Of a stretch of 64,000 bases of DNA, positions 50,593-60,202 are shown piece by piece. Positions within the stretch are counted from its first letter, which is position 1; the number at the start of each line of letters is the position of its first letter. Origin of the DNA: Nodosilinea sp. WJT8-NPBG4. Its GTDB lineage: Bacteria; Cyanobacteriota; Cyanobacteriia; Phormidesmidales; Phormidesmidaceae. Position numbers and translations under genes: made by a program. Below the pieces are notes generated by a model, which did not search any database, was not told the DNA's origin, and was given only the letters and a program-made list of their open reading frames with translations. Where the stretch lies: positions 1-64,000 of the forward strand of contig JAHHHQ010000066.1 in NCBI GenBank assembly GCA_019359285.1. The letters are read 5' to 3'.

Positions 50593-53500
50593 GTAACCCT
50601 GAGGCCAACCCAGGGCGCGATTTGGACTCGTCGTCCCAAGCGCAGGACCTAACGATCGGAGGAAACTTTCAGGTTGATGGTGAGGGCCATAGGATCGATT
50701 TCTCCCAGACCACCATCGATCAGTCCCACGCCCAAATTGCCTACACCCACATTCTGCAGGTGGCTTTTGACGAGGTCAAAGCCCGGCCTCTCAACTCCCG
50801 ATCGCCCTACATTGGCCTACGCAAGTTTGAGGTGCGCGATCGCGACCTGTTCTTTGGCCGCGATCGCATGATTGCTCACCTGCAAGAGCGCCTGCAAGAC
50901 CACTTTTTGCTGGTGCTAGGGGCTTCGGGCAGTGGTAAATCTTCGCTGATTCGTGCTGGGTTGATACCCCAACTAGCCCAACAGCAGAGCGGCGATTTTC
51001 GAGAGCTGATCTGCACCCCCGATCGCAACCCCTTTGAGTCATTTCGGGCCAGTCTGACCAACGCCGGTTATCGCCAAGCAGAAACCGAATTTTTGCTATC
51101 AAGACATCCCGACAGTCTGATCAAATCCGCCCAAACCATCAAACCGGCAGAGGATGAATGGCTGATCTTCATTGACCAGTTTGAGGAACTCTTTACTCTT
51201 TGTACCGATGGCCTTATCCGCCAAAGTTTTATCGATAATCTGGTGAACCTCGTAAGAGCTGAGCTGCTTTCGCTAAATTTAGTTGTGGCTATGCGGGCCG
51301 ATTTTCTCGATCGCCTTAGCGCCTACCCCAGCCTCAACGGCATTCTGCAACGCTCAGAGCTAATCACCGACCTAGGCGATGACGAACTGCGGCTGGCCAT
51401 CGAGCAGCCCGCTGCCCACCACGGCGTGGTCTTTGAACCCGGTTTGGTGGCAGAAATCATTCAGGGTCTTAAGGGCCGCAATGAAACCGGCGAGGCCGAG
51501 CGTATTTCCCTGCCGCTATTGCAGTACACACTCAAGCTGCTGTGGGAGAGCAGCGGCGATCTGAGCGATCGCATGCTCCGCACCAGCACCTACCGCCAGA
51601 TTGGCGGCGTACGCGGAGCCCTCCAGCGGCGGGTCGATGAAATCTACAACGGGCTCTCTACCGCTGAGCAGCAGGCGGCTAAACACATCTTTCTGCAATT
51701 GGTCGATACCACCACCGCCGATGTGGGCACCACCGCTATCGGTAAGGCCGTCAGCCGCCGCGCCATCCTCACGGAGTTTCGCGACCCGGCGGAGCAAAAG
51801 GTGCTAGAGCAGTTAATCAACGCGAGTCTGCTGGTGAGCGATCGCCCTAGCCCCGACAGCAGCGCCGTCGTCGAACTAGCCCACGAAACCCTGATCGACT
51901 CCTGGGATACCCTGAAGCGCTGGATTGAAGAAAGCAAACCCCTAATTCGCCTACGCAACCAGCTTAAGGACGACGCTATTCGCTGGCACGACCTGCACCA
52001 GCAGAACTCGACTCAGGCAGAAGCCGAGCTGTGGCAGGGCAGCAAGCTGCAATGGCTAATGGCTCAGAAGATGGAGCTATGCGATCGCTTTGGCAATTTC
52101 TGTTCTGAAGAAACCGCCTTCATCAACGCCAGCGAAGCCCTCGCCGACCAAGCACACCGCCGCGAAGTGCAGCGCCTGCGCCGCACGATTGCTGGGGTGG
52201 GTGTTGCCCTAGCTGCTGTGAGCGGCCTGACGTTTCTCGCCCTCGACCAATGGATTCGAGCCGAACAGGGCCAGATCAAAGCCCTCACCCAAACTACTAA
52301 CGCTGGGTTTACCGCCAACCGCGACACGCTGGAACCCCTCCTGCATGCTCTCGAAGCAGGCTCCCAACTCCAGCGTATGCCTGCTTTCCTCCGCCCCCCC
52401 GACCTCCAGGCTGATGTGATGACTGCCCTAGCTCAAGGCGTCTACTGGGTGCGCGAAAAGAATCGTCTGGAGGGCCACACTGATGCTATTGAGTCCGTTA
52501 CATTTAGCCCCGACGGTAAAACCATCGCCACTGCCAGTTATGACAACACCGTCAAACTATGGGATCAGCATGGACAGCCCAAGCCAGTAGAAATGTCCCA
52601 CGATACTGATGTGCTGGATGCTGTATTCAGTCCCGATGGCACCACTATTGCCAGTGCCGATGTCAGTGGCATCATCAAGCTCTGGTCAAACCAGGGAATA
52701 TCGCAGGGGACACCTATTCAAGCCCATGATGGCTATATTCTCGCGTTACAGTTTGATCCGCAAGGCGATCGCTTTGCCAGTGCTGGTGAAGATGGCACTA
52801 TCAGGCTGTGGGATAGGCAAGGAAGTCTTAAGAATTCTATCCTCGCTCACACCCAGCCGATACGCGACATTGCTTTTAGCCCCGATGGCCTAACTTTGGC
52901 TAGTGCCAGTGCCGACAGCACTATCAAACTTTGGCATTCTAATGGTGAGCCTAAGCCTCCGCCTCTCCTCGGCCATCGAGGCCGAGTCATGACTGTTCGC
53001 TTTAGCCCCCAGGCAGATCCACGATGGCTTGTTTCAGGAGATGACGAGGGCAATGTGCGTCTTTGGAAAGCCACGGGGGAACCCGTGCGATTGCTGCCTT
53101 CTGAAGATCTCAGCGCTGTGCGACAAGTAGCCTTCAGCCGCGACGGTCTTACCATTGCTGCTGCCCGTAATAGTGGGGCCATTGATCTATGGGATATGCA
53201 GGGTCACCTGCTTGCAACCCTAAATGGACATTCTTTACTAGCTAACAGTGTCAGCTTTAACGACGATGGCACCACTCTAGCTTCGGCCGGTGACGACCAG
53301 CGAGTCATTCTCTGGGACATCAATACGGCCCAAAGGTTAAACGTTTTACCTTCACCCTTTGCGGATTCCAGCGGGATGGTCGATGTTAGTTTCAACCCCA
53401 AAAAACCTCAACTAGCGGCTACTCGGTTTGATGGCAAGGTGTTGCTGTGGGCATTAGCAAATGAACAAAGCCTATCGCCACAGTTTTTGCCAAATTCAGG

Positions 53501-54344
53501 CCAAGAAGGCACCAAAATCCGGTTTAATCCCCAAGGCGATCGCATTGTCAGCGGCGATTTAGACGGTAGTCTTCGCCTTTGGACAGAGGCAGGAGAATTT
53601 CTTAAGGCGATTCCCAATGCCCATGGGAAGGTCACCTATGGAGTTAGTATTAGCCCCCAGGGCGATCGTGTTGCGTCGGGGGGCGACGATAATTTAGTCA
53701 AACTCTGGGATATCGATGGCAATCCACTCTTCTCTTTGCCTGGGCATCAATCCTTCGTCAGCTCAATAGACTTCAACGCCGATGGCAGTCAGCTGATTAG
53801 CGCCAGTAATGATGGCACTGCCAAACTGTGGGATCTCCAAACCCAAACCCTAATCACCCCTTTAGATGGGCCTTTGGCCCCCATTTGGGGAGTGGCCTTT
53901 AGCCCTGATAACGACCTGATTGCTATGGCTAGCTCCGACCAAACCATTCGACTGTGGAATGGCCAGGGACAATGGCTAAAGACTTTAGATGGTCATACTG
54001 CGATCGTCAACAGCGTCCAGTTTAGTGCTGATGGTCAACTCCTCTACAGTGCTAGCAATGATCATTCCATTAAAATCTGGCACCGCGACGGAACATTGCT
54101 CATGACGCTGTTCGGTCACAAAGAAGCCGTCAACAGCCTCAGTTTCAAAGATAGCAGACTGGCCTCTGCCAGTTCCGATGGCCGCGTCATCATTTGGAAT
54201 CAGGAAGCTAGTTTCTTGACTCTAGATGGTCTAGTTCACCAGGGCTGTACCTGGGTACAAAACTACCTAAAAACTCAGCCCATTCCAGCCAATCAGCTCT
54301 GCAAAGGCGTAACCCAACTCAGTCAACCCCCGGAGCAACCATAA
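50589..54344 (+). CDS. STAND-type NTPase with 14 WD40 repeats
   Basis: A 1251-residue protein. Residues 21-41 contain LTIGGNFQVDGEGHRIDFSQ, matching the upstream gene. An nSTAND-like NTPase follows: YIGLRKFEVRDRDLFFGRD, Walker A GASGSGKSSLIRAG near 111, and Walker B LIFIDQFEELFTLC near 194. A likely membrane helix is at about 530-550 (AGVGVALAAVSGLTFLALDQ). From about 630 to 1235 there are 14 WD40 repeats, enough for two seven-bladed propellers. Such proteins sense a signal through the repeats and switch effectors through NTP-dependent oligomerisation. TAA overlaps the next ATG by one base. Confidence 0.9.
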   Translation: MSNPEANPGRDLDSSSQAQDLTIGGNFQVDGEGHRIDFSQTTIDQSHAQIAYTHILQVAFDEVKARPLNSRSPYIGLRKFEVRDRDLFFGRDRMIAHLQERLQDHFLLVLGASGSGKSSLIRAGLIPQLAQQQSGDFRELICTPDRNPFESFRASLTNAGYRQAETEFLLSRHPDSLIKSAQTIKPAEDEWLIFIDQFEELFTLCTDGLIRQSFIDNLVNLVRAELLSLNLVVAMRADFLDRLSAYPSLNGILQRSELITDLGDDELRLAIEQPAAHHGVVFEPGLVAEIIQGLKGRNETGEAERISLPLLQYTLKLLWESSGDLSDRMLRTSTYRQIGGVRGALQRRVDEIYNGLSTAEQQAAKHIFLQLVDTTTADVGTTAIGKAVSRRAILTEFRDPAEQKVLEQLINASLLVSDRPSPDSSAVVELAHETLIDSWDTLKRWIEESKPLIRLRNQLKDDAIRWHDLHQQNSTQAEAELWQGSKLQWLMAQKMELCDRFGNFCSEETAFINASEALADQAHRREVQRLRRTIAGVGVALAAVSGLTFLALDQWIRAEQGQIKALTQTTNAGFTANRDTLEPLLHALEAGSQLQRMPAFLRPPDLQADVMTALAQGVYWVREKNRLEGHTDAIESVTFSPDGKTIATASYDNTVKLWDQHGQPKPVEMSHDTDVLDAVFSPDGTTIASADVSGIIKLWSNQGISQGTPIQAHDGYILALQFDPQGDRFASAGEDGTIRLWDRQGSLKNSILAHTQPIRDIAFSPDGLTLASASADSTIKLWHSNGEPKPPPLLGHRGRVMTVRFSPQADPRWLVSGDDEGNVRLWKATGEPVRLLPSEDLSAVRQVAFSRDGLTIAAARNSGAIDLWDMQGHLLATLNGHSLLANSVSFNDDGTTLASAGDDQRVILWDINTAQRLNVLPSPFADSSGMVDVSFNPKKPQLAATRFDGKVLLWALANEQSLSPQFLPNSGQEGTKIRFNPQGDRIVSGDLDGSLRLWTEAGEFLKAIPNAHGKVTYGVSISPQGDRVASGGDDNLVKLWDIDGNPLFSLPGHQSFVSSIDFNADGSQLISASNDGTAKLWDLQTQTLITPLDGPLAPIWGVAFSPDNDLIAMASSDQTIRLWNGQGQWLKTLDGHTAIVNSVQFSADGQLLYSASNDHSIKIWHRDGTLLMTLFGHKEAVNSLSFKDSRLASASSDGRVIIWNQEASFLTLDGLVHQGCTWVQNYLKTQPIPANQLCKGVTQLSQPPEQP

Positions 54345-57300
54345 TGGCCCAATCAAGCTCAAGCGCCCACTGGCAGAAAAAAGGATTTGGCTGGATTCCT
54401 GATCTGCCAGATATTACCGACCCGAGTCTAACCCTAGCTTTAGAAAATAAAACAAGAATTCTGTCTCGTGAAGGAACAGAACATCTAGAAAATATTGTCA
54501 ACAGTCTGGCCAAACTCCTGAGAGACATTAATCCAGATAGCACTGAACAACTCGAAGCCATCTATAAGCAATTATTGGGAGACACCAGTTTTCCCAACGT
54601 TCAAGTCTATAAAATCCTCCGAAAATCAGAACAAGTTGTTAATAAAAACATTCTTCAAATCGAGCAGTCTCAGGCAAAAGAAATCATTCAGCTTAAGCAA
54701 GTTCTTTACTGGATGTATCGAGAATTTGATGTTCACAAAACAGGAAAATCCGAAAACGCTTCAAGCCCAAATCAAAATGTCTTTGTGCATTCTGAGGAAT
54801 TATTTCCTAATGATATCAATAAGCTTATCGATTGGCTACAAGACCCAACTTTTGATACCAGTCTTGAGAAAGTTGTGAAGGACTTCCAAGGAAAGCACTC
54901 ATTAGTTGAAGATGGTATTGTAGGTCTTAGAACCTACACTGCTATCAAGACCAAGCTAGCCAATCCCAAAAGACCATTTAAGGAGAAAAATGTAGAGCTT
55001 TTATGTCCATCCTCTATCATACCTCACGACATTTTGAAAGAAGTCTTTCAACAGCTTACTTATATTTGGTTATGTGCAAAATTTGACTGCTCAATTGAAC
55101 AAACATTTGAATATTTTTATGGACAATATCCCCTTGCTGCCAACCAAAGTAAGCATGCTGCCAGGATTAAAGTAGAGTTAAGCTCTATTATTCACGAAAA
55201 TCTGAAAGTTATTAGCAATAGTTTTAGGGATGCTATAAAACTATTGCCAGCAACTGAATCTGAAAGAAAAACCACTCTAGATGAATCCATTCAATCTTTA
55301 ATAGCAAATTTAACTAGCTTGAAGGGTATTTTGATCAGTAAATCCCATGAGCTTACTATCGCTACCTACCAAAGCTTAGATGACGACTTTAAAAACCATC
55401 AAACAGATAAGAACAACTTAGGCAGTTCAGAGCAAAAACCTGCTTCATTTCCTATTCGGCCGGTCTTTGAAGAATTGCACCAACTTCTATCTAGAAGTTT
55501 GGTAGATTTGCTTAATACCTTGGACAATGTTAATTCAAGCAAGTCTATCCTAAATGATAGCTTCATTATTCAATCAGGTGAAGATTTTAACCAACAATTT
55601 CACATGTGGTTTCATATTATTGAGCCCTTTATATCGGCAATCTTTCAGATACTTTCTCCTCTCGCCAGTTATGACAATTATCGACAAGCTGTAAGTTCTG
55701 GCTTTGAGAAATTAGATAGCTGTTTCCAGCTATATCAATTGGAATATGTTTTAAGCGTTGGAAATTACAAAAGTCTGTTCCTTGAATATTCTTCGGAAAA
55801 AACATCTGACCAAGTTGAAGAGCTTCAGGAACTTAGGAAAGTCATTGTCGTTTTGTTTGAAGAGACTATCGTAAAAATTGATCGTATTTGGGACGAAAAC
55901 TTAAACTATAGACCTTATTTTTTGGCATCTTTAGAAATGCTCTTAAAAAAAGAAATTGATAGATATTTTCGTATTTCCTCTAAGAGAGAGTCCTTGCCTA
56001 AGCGCTGGCAACGCTTTTCTAACACAGTTCCCAAAGCTTGGTTGAATAAAATTTTGCAAGACATGCCTAAGGTACTTAATGTCCATGATGATGAGCAAAG
56101 TCAGCGCATCCATTCTCTAGCTACTCTTTTTGTTGGACCAAGGCTCTACACCTTAGCTGACAATCTATCAAAATCAAATTTAAATGAGGAAGTTGAATCC
56201 TATAAAAAATTTATCGAGGATGAATTATCTGAGGATTCAAAGAATGTAGAACTTTATTCTAGCTTTTTCAGATTTCTCAGAGAGATTATTAGCGAAAAAT
56301 ATGATATTCGACTAAAACCCCCAGGATCTGCTTTGGCATCTGGTAGTCCTGCAAAAAGGCCTATAGAGATTCATGGTGAAGAAGACTTAGACTTGGCTGT
56401 ATTGGCTGTAGATGAAGAGGCTCTCACCGGTATCAAAGGTGAATACTGTGCCAATGGCAAAAAAAAAGGAACTGATGCTGAGCTAGTTTCATTCTTAACC
56501 TCTAAGAAAGAGCTATTCGAAATTCAGGGTATTGATTCTCAGATAGCAGGTACAGCCCAAGTGGTGAGCAAAGAGAGCAAAGGACTGTTCTTTGAGCCTA
56601 CTGTTGTACAGTTGCCAATTAATGCCAACATGATGCAAAAGGCTACTAAGCACGTGGAGGGAAAGGGACTGTCTGAAGTAAATGCCCGAACCGTGCCAGA
56701 TTATACTCAAAACCCCACCAAATTTTACTTCTTTTTGCCGGGCTTAGTCGATCTTAGCTACTGGTGCCCGCCTATTGAAGATCAGGAAGATATTAATGCT
56801 TGCACTGCCTTTGCTGGAGTATCGCTGCTCGAGTACTTTGCCCAAAAACGCTATGGTAAATACACTAATCTGTCGGCCCGTTTTTTGTATAAAACAGCGC
56901 GCAACCTAATGAATCGCTCTGACGATACGGGCGCTTCGGTGCGGCAAACAATGAAAGCTCTGGTGCTGTTTGGAGTTCCTCCTGAGGAAGCATGGCCTTG
57001 GTGTACCGAAGACTTCAACGGAGAACCTTCGGCATTTTGCTACGCCTATGCTCAAAGCTACCAGGCCCTCAAGTATTTTCGGTTAGATGCCGCCAGTAGC
57101 GGAGCTAAAGATACCTTTATATCCTCCCGAGAGCTACTTCTATTTCAGATCAAGGCGGTGCTGGCGGCAGGGTTACCTTGTATTTTTGGGTTTACTGTCT
57201 ACAGTTCATTCTTCAGAGATAGGAATATTCGTCTTGGTCATATTCCTTACCCTAGCAGTCGTGATCAAGTGATGGGTGGCCATGCGGCGGTGGCTGTTGG

Positions 57301-57550
57301 CTACAACGACTACAAGCGTATTGATCGTGTGGATGGTGAACCCACCAAGCCTGGAGCCATATTAATTCGCAATTCCTGGGGGCCTAGTTGGGGCAACGGG
57401 GGCTATGGCTGGATACCTTACGAGTACGTTCTGGAGGGCTTAACGGCAGACTGGTGGTCATTACTCAAGTCGGAGTGGTTTGATGGCGGTGCCTTTGGGT
57501 TGGGAGCTGTTGATCCTGGCACTTCCGGCAATTCGAGATCCACAAAGTAA
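54344..57550 (+). CDS. Large protein with C-terminal papain-like (C1) peptidase domain
   Basis: A 1068-residue protein. The extreme N-terminus has GWIPDLPDITDPSL, the conserved motif before bacterial C1 peptidases. A peptidoglycan-binding-like segment (FQGKHSLVEDGIVGLRTYTA) lies near 184-205. Residues about 210-690 are helical, AT-rich in coding and unrecognised. The peptidase is at about 790-1050 with the catalytic cysteine at 820 (INACTAFAG), histidine at 980 (GGHAAVAVGY) and asparagine at 1010 (IRNSWGPSWGNGGYGW). No signal peptide is seen, so it probably acts inside the cell. It is the likely effector of the locus. Base composition of the N-terminal two-thirds differs sharply from the neighbours. 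Confidence 0.88.
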   Translation: MAQSSSSAHWQKKGFGWIPDLPDITDPSLTLALENKTRILSREGTEHLENIVNSLAKLLRDINPDSTEQLEAIYKQLLGDTSFPNVQVYKILRKSEQVVNKNILQIEQSQAKEIIQLKQVLYWMYREFDVHKTGKSENASSPNQNVFVHSEELFPNDINKLIDWLQDPTFDTSLEKVVKDFQGKHSLVEDGIVGLRTYTAIKTKLANPKRPFKEKNVELLCPSSIIPHDILKEVFQQLTYIWLCAKFDCSIEQTFEYFYGQYPLAANQSKHAARIKVELSSIIHENLKVISNSFRDAIKLLPATESERKTTLDESIQSLIANLTSLKGILISKSHELTIATYQSLDDDFKNHQTDKNNLGSSEQKPASFPIRPVFEELHQLLSRSLVDLLNTLDNVNSSKSILNDSFIIQSGEDFNQQFHMWFHIIEPFISAIFQILSPLASYDNYRQAVSSGFEKLDSCFQLYQLEYVLSVGNYKSLFLEYSSEKTSDQVEELQELRKVIVVLFEETIVKIDRIWDENLNYRPYFLASLEMLLKKEIDRYFRISSKRESLPKRWQRFSNTVPKAWLNKILQDMPKVLNVHDDEQSQRIHSLATLFVGPRLYTLADNLSKSNLNEEVESYKKFIEDELSEDSKNVELYSSFFRFLREIISEKYDIRLKPPGSALASGSPAKRPIEIHGEEDLDLAVLAVDEEALTGIKGEYCANGKKKGTDAELVSFLTSKKELFEIQGIDSQIAGTAQVVSKESKGLFFEPTVVQLPINANMMQKATKHVEGKGLSEVNARTVPDYTQNPTKFYFFLPGLVDLSYWCPPIEDQEDINACTAFAGVSLLEYFAQKRYGKYTNLSARFLYKTARNLMNRSDDTGASVRQTMKALVLFGVPPEEAWPWCTEDFNGEPSAFCYAYAQSYQALKYFRLDAASSGAKDTFISSRELLLFQIKAVLAAGLPCIFGFTVYSSFFRDRNIRLGHIPYPSSRDQVMGGHAAVAVGYNDYKRIDRVDGEPTKPGAILIRNSWGPSWGNGGYGWIPYEYVLEGLTADWWSLLKSEWFDGGAFGLGAVDPGTSGNSRSTK

Positions 57551-57768
57551 TCTAGGGTTACCTACGCCTAATGCTGATACCCATTTTGAACAAGGCCATT
57601 CTAAATTACATGTTGATTCGTAAGGGTAGGACGGGCATCTAGTTCTTATGGGCAAAATACTAAAATTTTTTCAAAGTAAAATCTTGAAAGATGGTTGGAC
57701 TTACTGTTCAATACCCTACTGTTTACGCTGCACCTGAGTGACTAGCAATGGCCATCAGTACATAGCTA

Positions 57769-58434
57769 TTAGGATTTCTTCATAGCAATAGTGAGGCCGT
57801 CGGCAATGGGCACCAGGCTGGCAATAACGCGATCGTCGTGGTGAATTGTGTCGTTGAGGGCTCGCAGGGTGTTGGTGCGACTGTCTTGGACTGTAGGATC
57901 AGCAACCTGGCCTGACCACAGCACATTGTCGATCGCAATCAGTCCCCCCGGCCTCACCAGTTGTAGCGCCTGCTCGTAGTAGGTGGGGTAGCCGCTTTTG
58001 TCGGCGTCGATAAAGGCAAAGTCAAAACTGTTGGTTTCTCCAGTTTCAATGAGCTGATCTAGGGTTTCAGTAGCAGGGGCAATGCGCAGGTCAATTTTGT
58101 GGGCGACCCCAGCTTTCTCCCAGTAGCGGCGGGCGATCGCTGTATATTCTTCACTCACATCGCATGCCACCAGCCTGCCCTCTGGGGGCATAGCCAGCGC
58201 TACCCGCAGCGCACTGTAGCCCGTAAAAACGCCGATTTCTAGCGCCTTAGTCACCCCTAATAGCTGCACCAGCAGCGCCATAAACTGCCCCTGCTCTGGG
58301 GCAATCTGCATTTGGGCCATGGGGTGCTGGGCGGTCTCGTGGCGTAGGGCCGTCAGCACCTCAGTTTCGTGTACCGAGTGGTCGAGTAGGTAGCGGTAGA
58401 GGCGATCGTCGAGGGGTAAGGTTTGATTGCTCAT
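57769..58434 (-). CDS. O-methyltransferase (CCoAMT-like class I)
   Basis: A 221-residue class I SAM-dependent O-methyltransferase. KALEIGVFTGYSALRVALAM near residue 65 is the SAM-binding motif, FDFAFIDADKSGYPTYYEQA near 137 carries the metal-binding aspartate and the IAIDNVLWSGQVADP stretch follows. Cyanobacterial homologues methylate catechol-type substrates with a divalent cation; the natural substrate is not known. It is a single gene, transcribed toward the STAND locus. Confidence 0.9.
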   Translation of the reverse strand: MSNQTLPLDDRLYRYLLDHSVHETEVLTALRHETAQHPMAQMQIAPEQGQFMALLVQLLGVTKALEIGVFTGYSALRVALAMPPEGRLVACDVSEEYTAIARRYWEKAGVAHKIDLRIAPATETLDQLIETGETNSFDFAFIDADKSGYPTYYEQALQLVRPGGLIAIDNVLWSGQVADPTVQDSRTNTLRALNDTIHHDDRVIASLVPIADGLTIAMKKS

Positions 58435-58599
58435 AGCAACAGGATAAGGGCGCAGGAGTACAGCATCGACCTAGGGAATTGAGAAGAAAGTCAGGGGTTT
58501 TGCCAACCCAGGTCACAATCTGATTTACCATAACACCGCACAGCTCTGGCCCTCGACCTTGGTTTGGAATGGGTCGTAGGCCCACGGGAGGATACTGCG

Positions 58600-58791
58600 A
58601 TGGACGCGGATTCGGTCGTGCAAGTTTCAGCCATGACCGGCTGGATTATTGGCGTCAGCCACAATAAAGACCGGGGCTACCAGTGTTGGATTGTGAAGCC
58701 TGACTTGGATGTGCTTAGCGACGGCACTTTCTACACCACCAGCAGTGCGGCCATGTCGGCCGGACGCACCTTTGTGGAGCGCTACCGCTAG
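58600..58791 (+). CDS. Small hypothetical protein
   Basis: A 63-residue soluble protein (MTGWIIGVSHNKDRGYQCWI in its first half). I do not recognise the family. GGGAGGAT 7 bases before ATG 58600 is a good ribosome-binding site, which supports the gene. Confidence 0.6.
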   Translation: MDADSVVQVSAMTGWIIGVSHNKDRGYQCWIVKPDLDVLSDGTFYTTSSAAMSAGRTFVERYR

Positions 58792-58961
58792 CAGCCCCAG
58801 CAAGCTTCTTTCAAGATTTTGTCATAGAGAATGACCTACGCTGCTGGCGTGACCTCTCAATGGATGAAAAGCAGTGGCTGTCTCTGAGGCAGCCTGAGGG
58901 AACAGCAATTTTTAGACAGGGCGCTGCGATCGCAAACGCCTCTTCTCTACACCACCCCTGC

Positions 58962-59549
58962 TTACGCCACACCGTAGCGGGCGCACAGCACCCGTCTCAT
59001 CTGCCGCATGTTGCCCGGCAGATCAGTCTTGATTGCTTGTTCAATTAAAAACGAGGGTACTGGAATGGTCGGTGCGGCCTGCACCGAGTAAGTCAGCAGA
59101 GTGCCTTGGTTGAAATCTTGCAGATGCAGATCCGCCGCGAAGTGTGAGAAGGTGCCCTGCTCTAGGCGAAACTGGATGGCTTCGCAGGCAGTTTCGACCA
59201 CCTTGAGATAGATTTCGACTTGAGCGGTCAGCAGCATAAACCCTTTGCGCCCCACCTGGTAGAGACGGCGGTAGCGCTGGGTAGCGGTTTTTACGGTCTC
59301 TAAGACTTCGCTGTGCACAATGTTAGGAAAATATTGAGTCCAGCAGCTGTAGTTAATCACCTGAGGCCAAATCTGAGGGCGGGCCAGGGGCACGTACATG
59401 TGAGCGGTGACAGCGCCGCTGGTGTTGCCGGTCGGTGACTGGAGCAATACATCTCCCCGGAGCAGCGCCACCTGGTCGCTGGGAGAAAATTGGGCAAGAA
59501 ACCCGTCCTGTCTGACCTCGTGGATACCCTGAGCTTCGCTAGTAACCAT
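58962..59549 (-). CDS. SRPBCC (START-like) family protein
   Basis: A 195-residue protein with the pattern of polyketide cyclase/SRPBCC domains: a helix-rich start MYVPLARPQIWPQVINYSCW near residue 51, mid beta-strands (LTAQVEIYLKVVET) and a terminal helix (IEQAIKTDLPGNMRQMRRVL). The fold binds hydrophobic ligands; specific ligands cannot be inferred. Similar proteins are common in cyanobacteria. Confidence 0.7.
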   Translation of the reverse strand: MVTSEAQGIHEVRQDGFLAQFSPSDQVALLRGDVLLQSPTGNTSGAVTAHMYVPLARPQIWPQVINYSCWTQYFPNIVHSEVLETVKTATQRYRRLYQVGRKGFMLLTAQVEIYLKVVETACEAIQFRLEQGTFSHFAADLHLQDFNQGTLLTYSVQAAPTIPVPSFLIEQAIKTDLPGNMRQMRRVLCARYGVA

Positions 59550-59847
59550 TGCTCTATTCCTCCTAACGATGCGATCTGGTGTTGATGTCAGCAGCCTGCA
59601 AACGCCTATTTAAGCTATCGGTGGCTGTCTGACCCCGGAGCGATCGCAAACCCCGGTTCTGCCCGCTACCCTAGTAAGGGCCGCGGCGTCTGGCCCATGC
59701 TAGCGCTGTGTCGCTTGCTTTTCTATTAAAGGTGAGACAGTTTCGAAGCGTAGGGGGGACGGTAGTATCATTACGGGGCTTTTACCAATGCCCCTCAGTA
59801 TTCCCCCGTAGCCTAGTCATAGCTTTACAAATGGAGACATTGCTGCC
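59550..59847. other. Intergenic region between divergent genes
   Basis: Nearly 300 bases with no recognised gene, RNA or repeat. It should hold promoters for the SRPBCC gene and for the small membrane protein gene. Confidence 0.45.
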
Positions 59848-60036
59848 ATGGGCCGTCGTCGCTATCCGCTACAACCCCTGACCAAACTCTTTTTGGCGGC
59901 CCTGGGCTTGACCGCCATTATATGGATTTTACGGGGCCTGTCGCTGCTGGCCTTTCTGCCGGGTCTAGTGATCTGGCTACTGATTTTGCTGTGCTTTGGA
60001 CTGGGGATTGTTAGCAGCCTTCAGCGAATTCGTTAA
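59848..60036 (+). CDS. Small two-helix membrane protein
   Basis: A 62-residue protein with a basic start (MGRRRYPLQPL) and two hydrophobic segments (LFLAALGLTAIIWILRGLSL and LVIWLLILLCFGLGIVSSL). I do not recognise the family. The even codon use and the separation from other frames make it probably real. Confidence 0.6.
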   Translation: MGRRRYPLQPLTKLFLAALGLTAIIWILRGLSLLAFLPGLVIWLLILLCFGLGIVSSLQRIR

Positions 60037-60202
60037 GGAGTTGGCAGCGCGTTGTGGCGATCGCATGACCCTTTGGTGGCCTGAGAAGCGTTGCCCTAGC
60101 AGCCAAAGCGTTAAGACACAGGTCAACGAAAGGCCTTAAACGCGAAAAATTATGTCAAGACCTCTCGACGAACTGGCACATCCCCGTCAGCCTCGCTATG
60201 GC

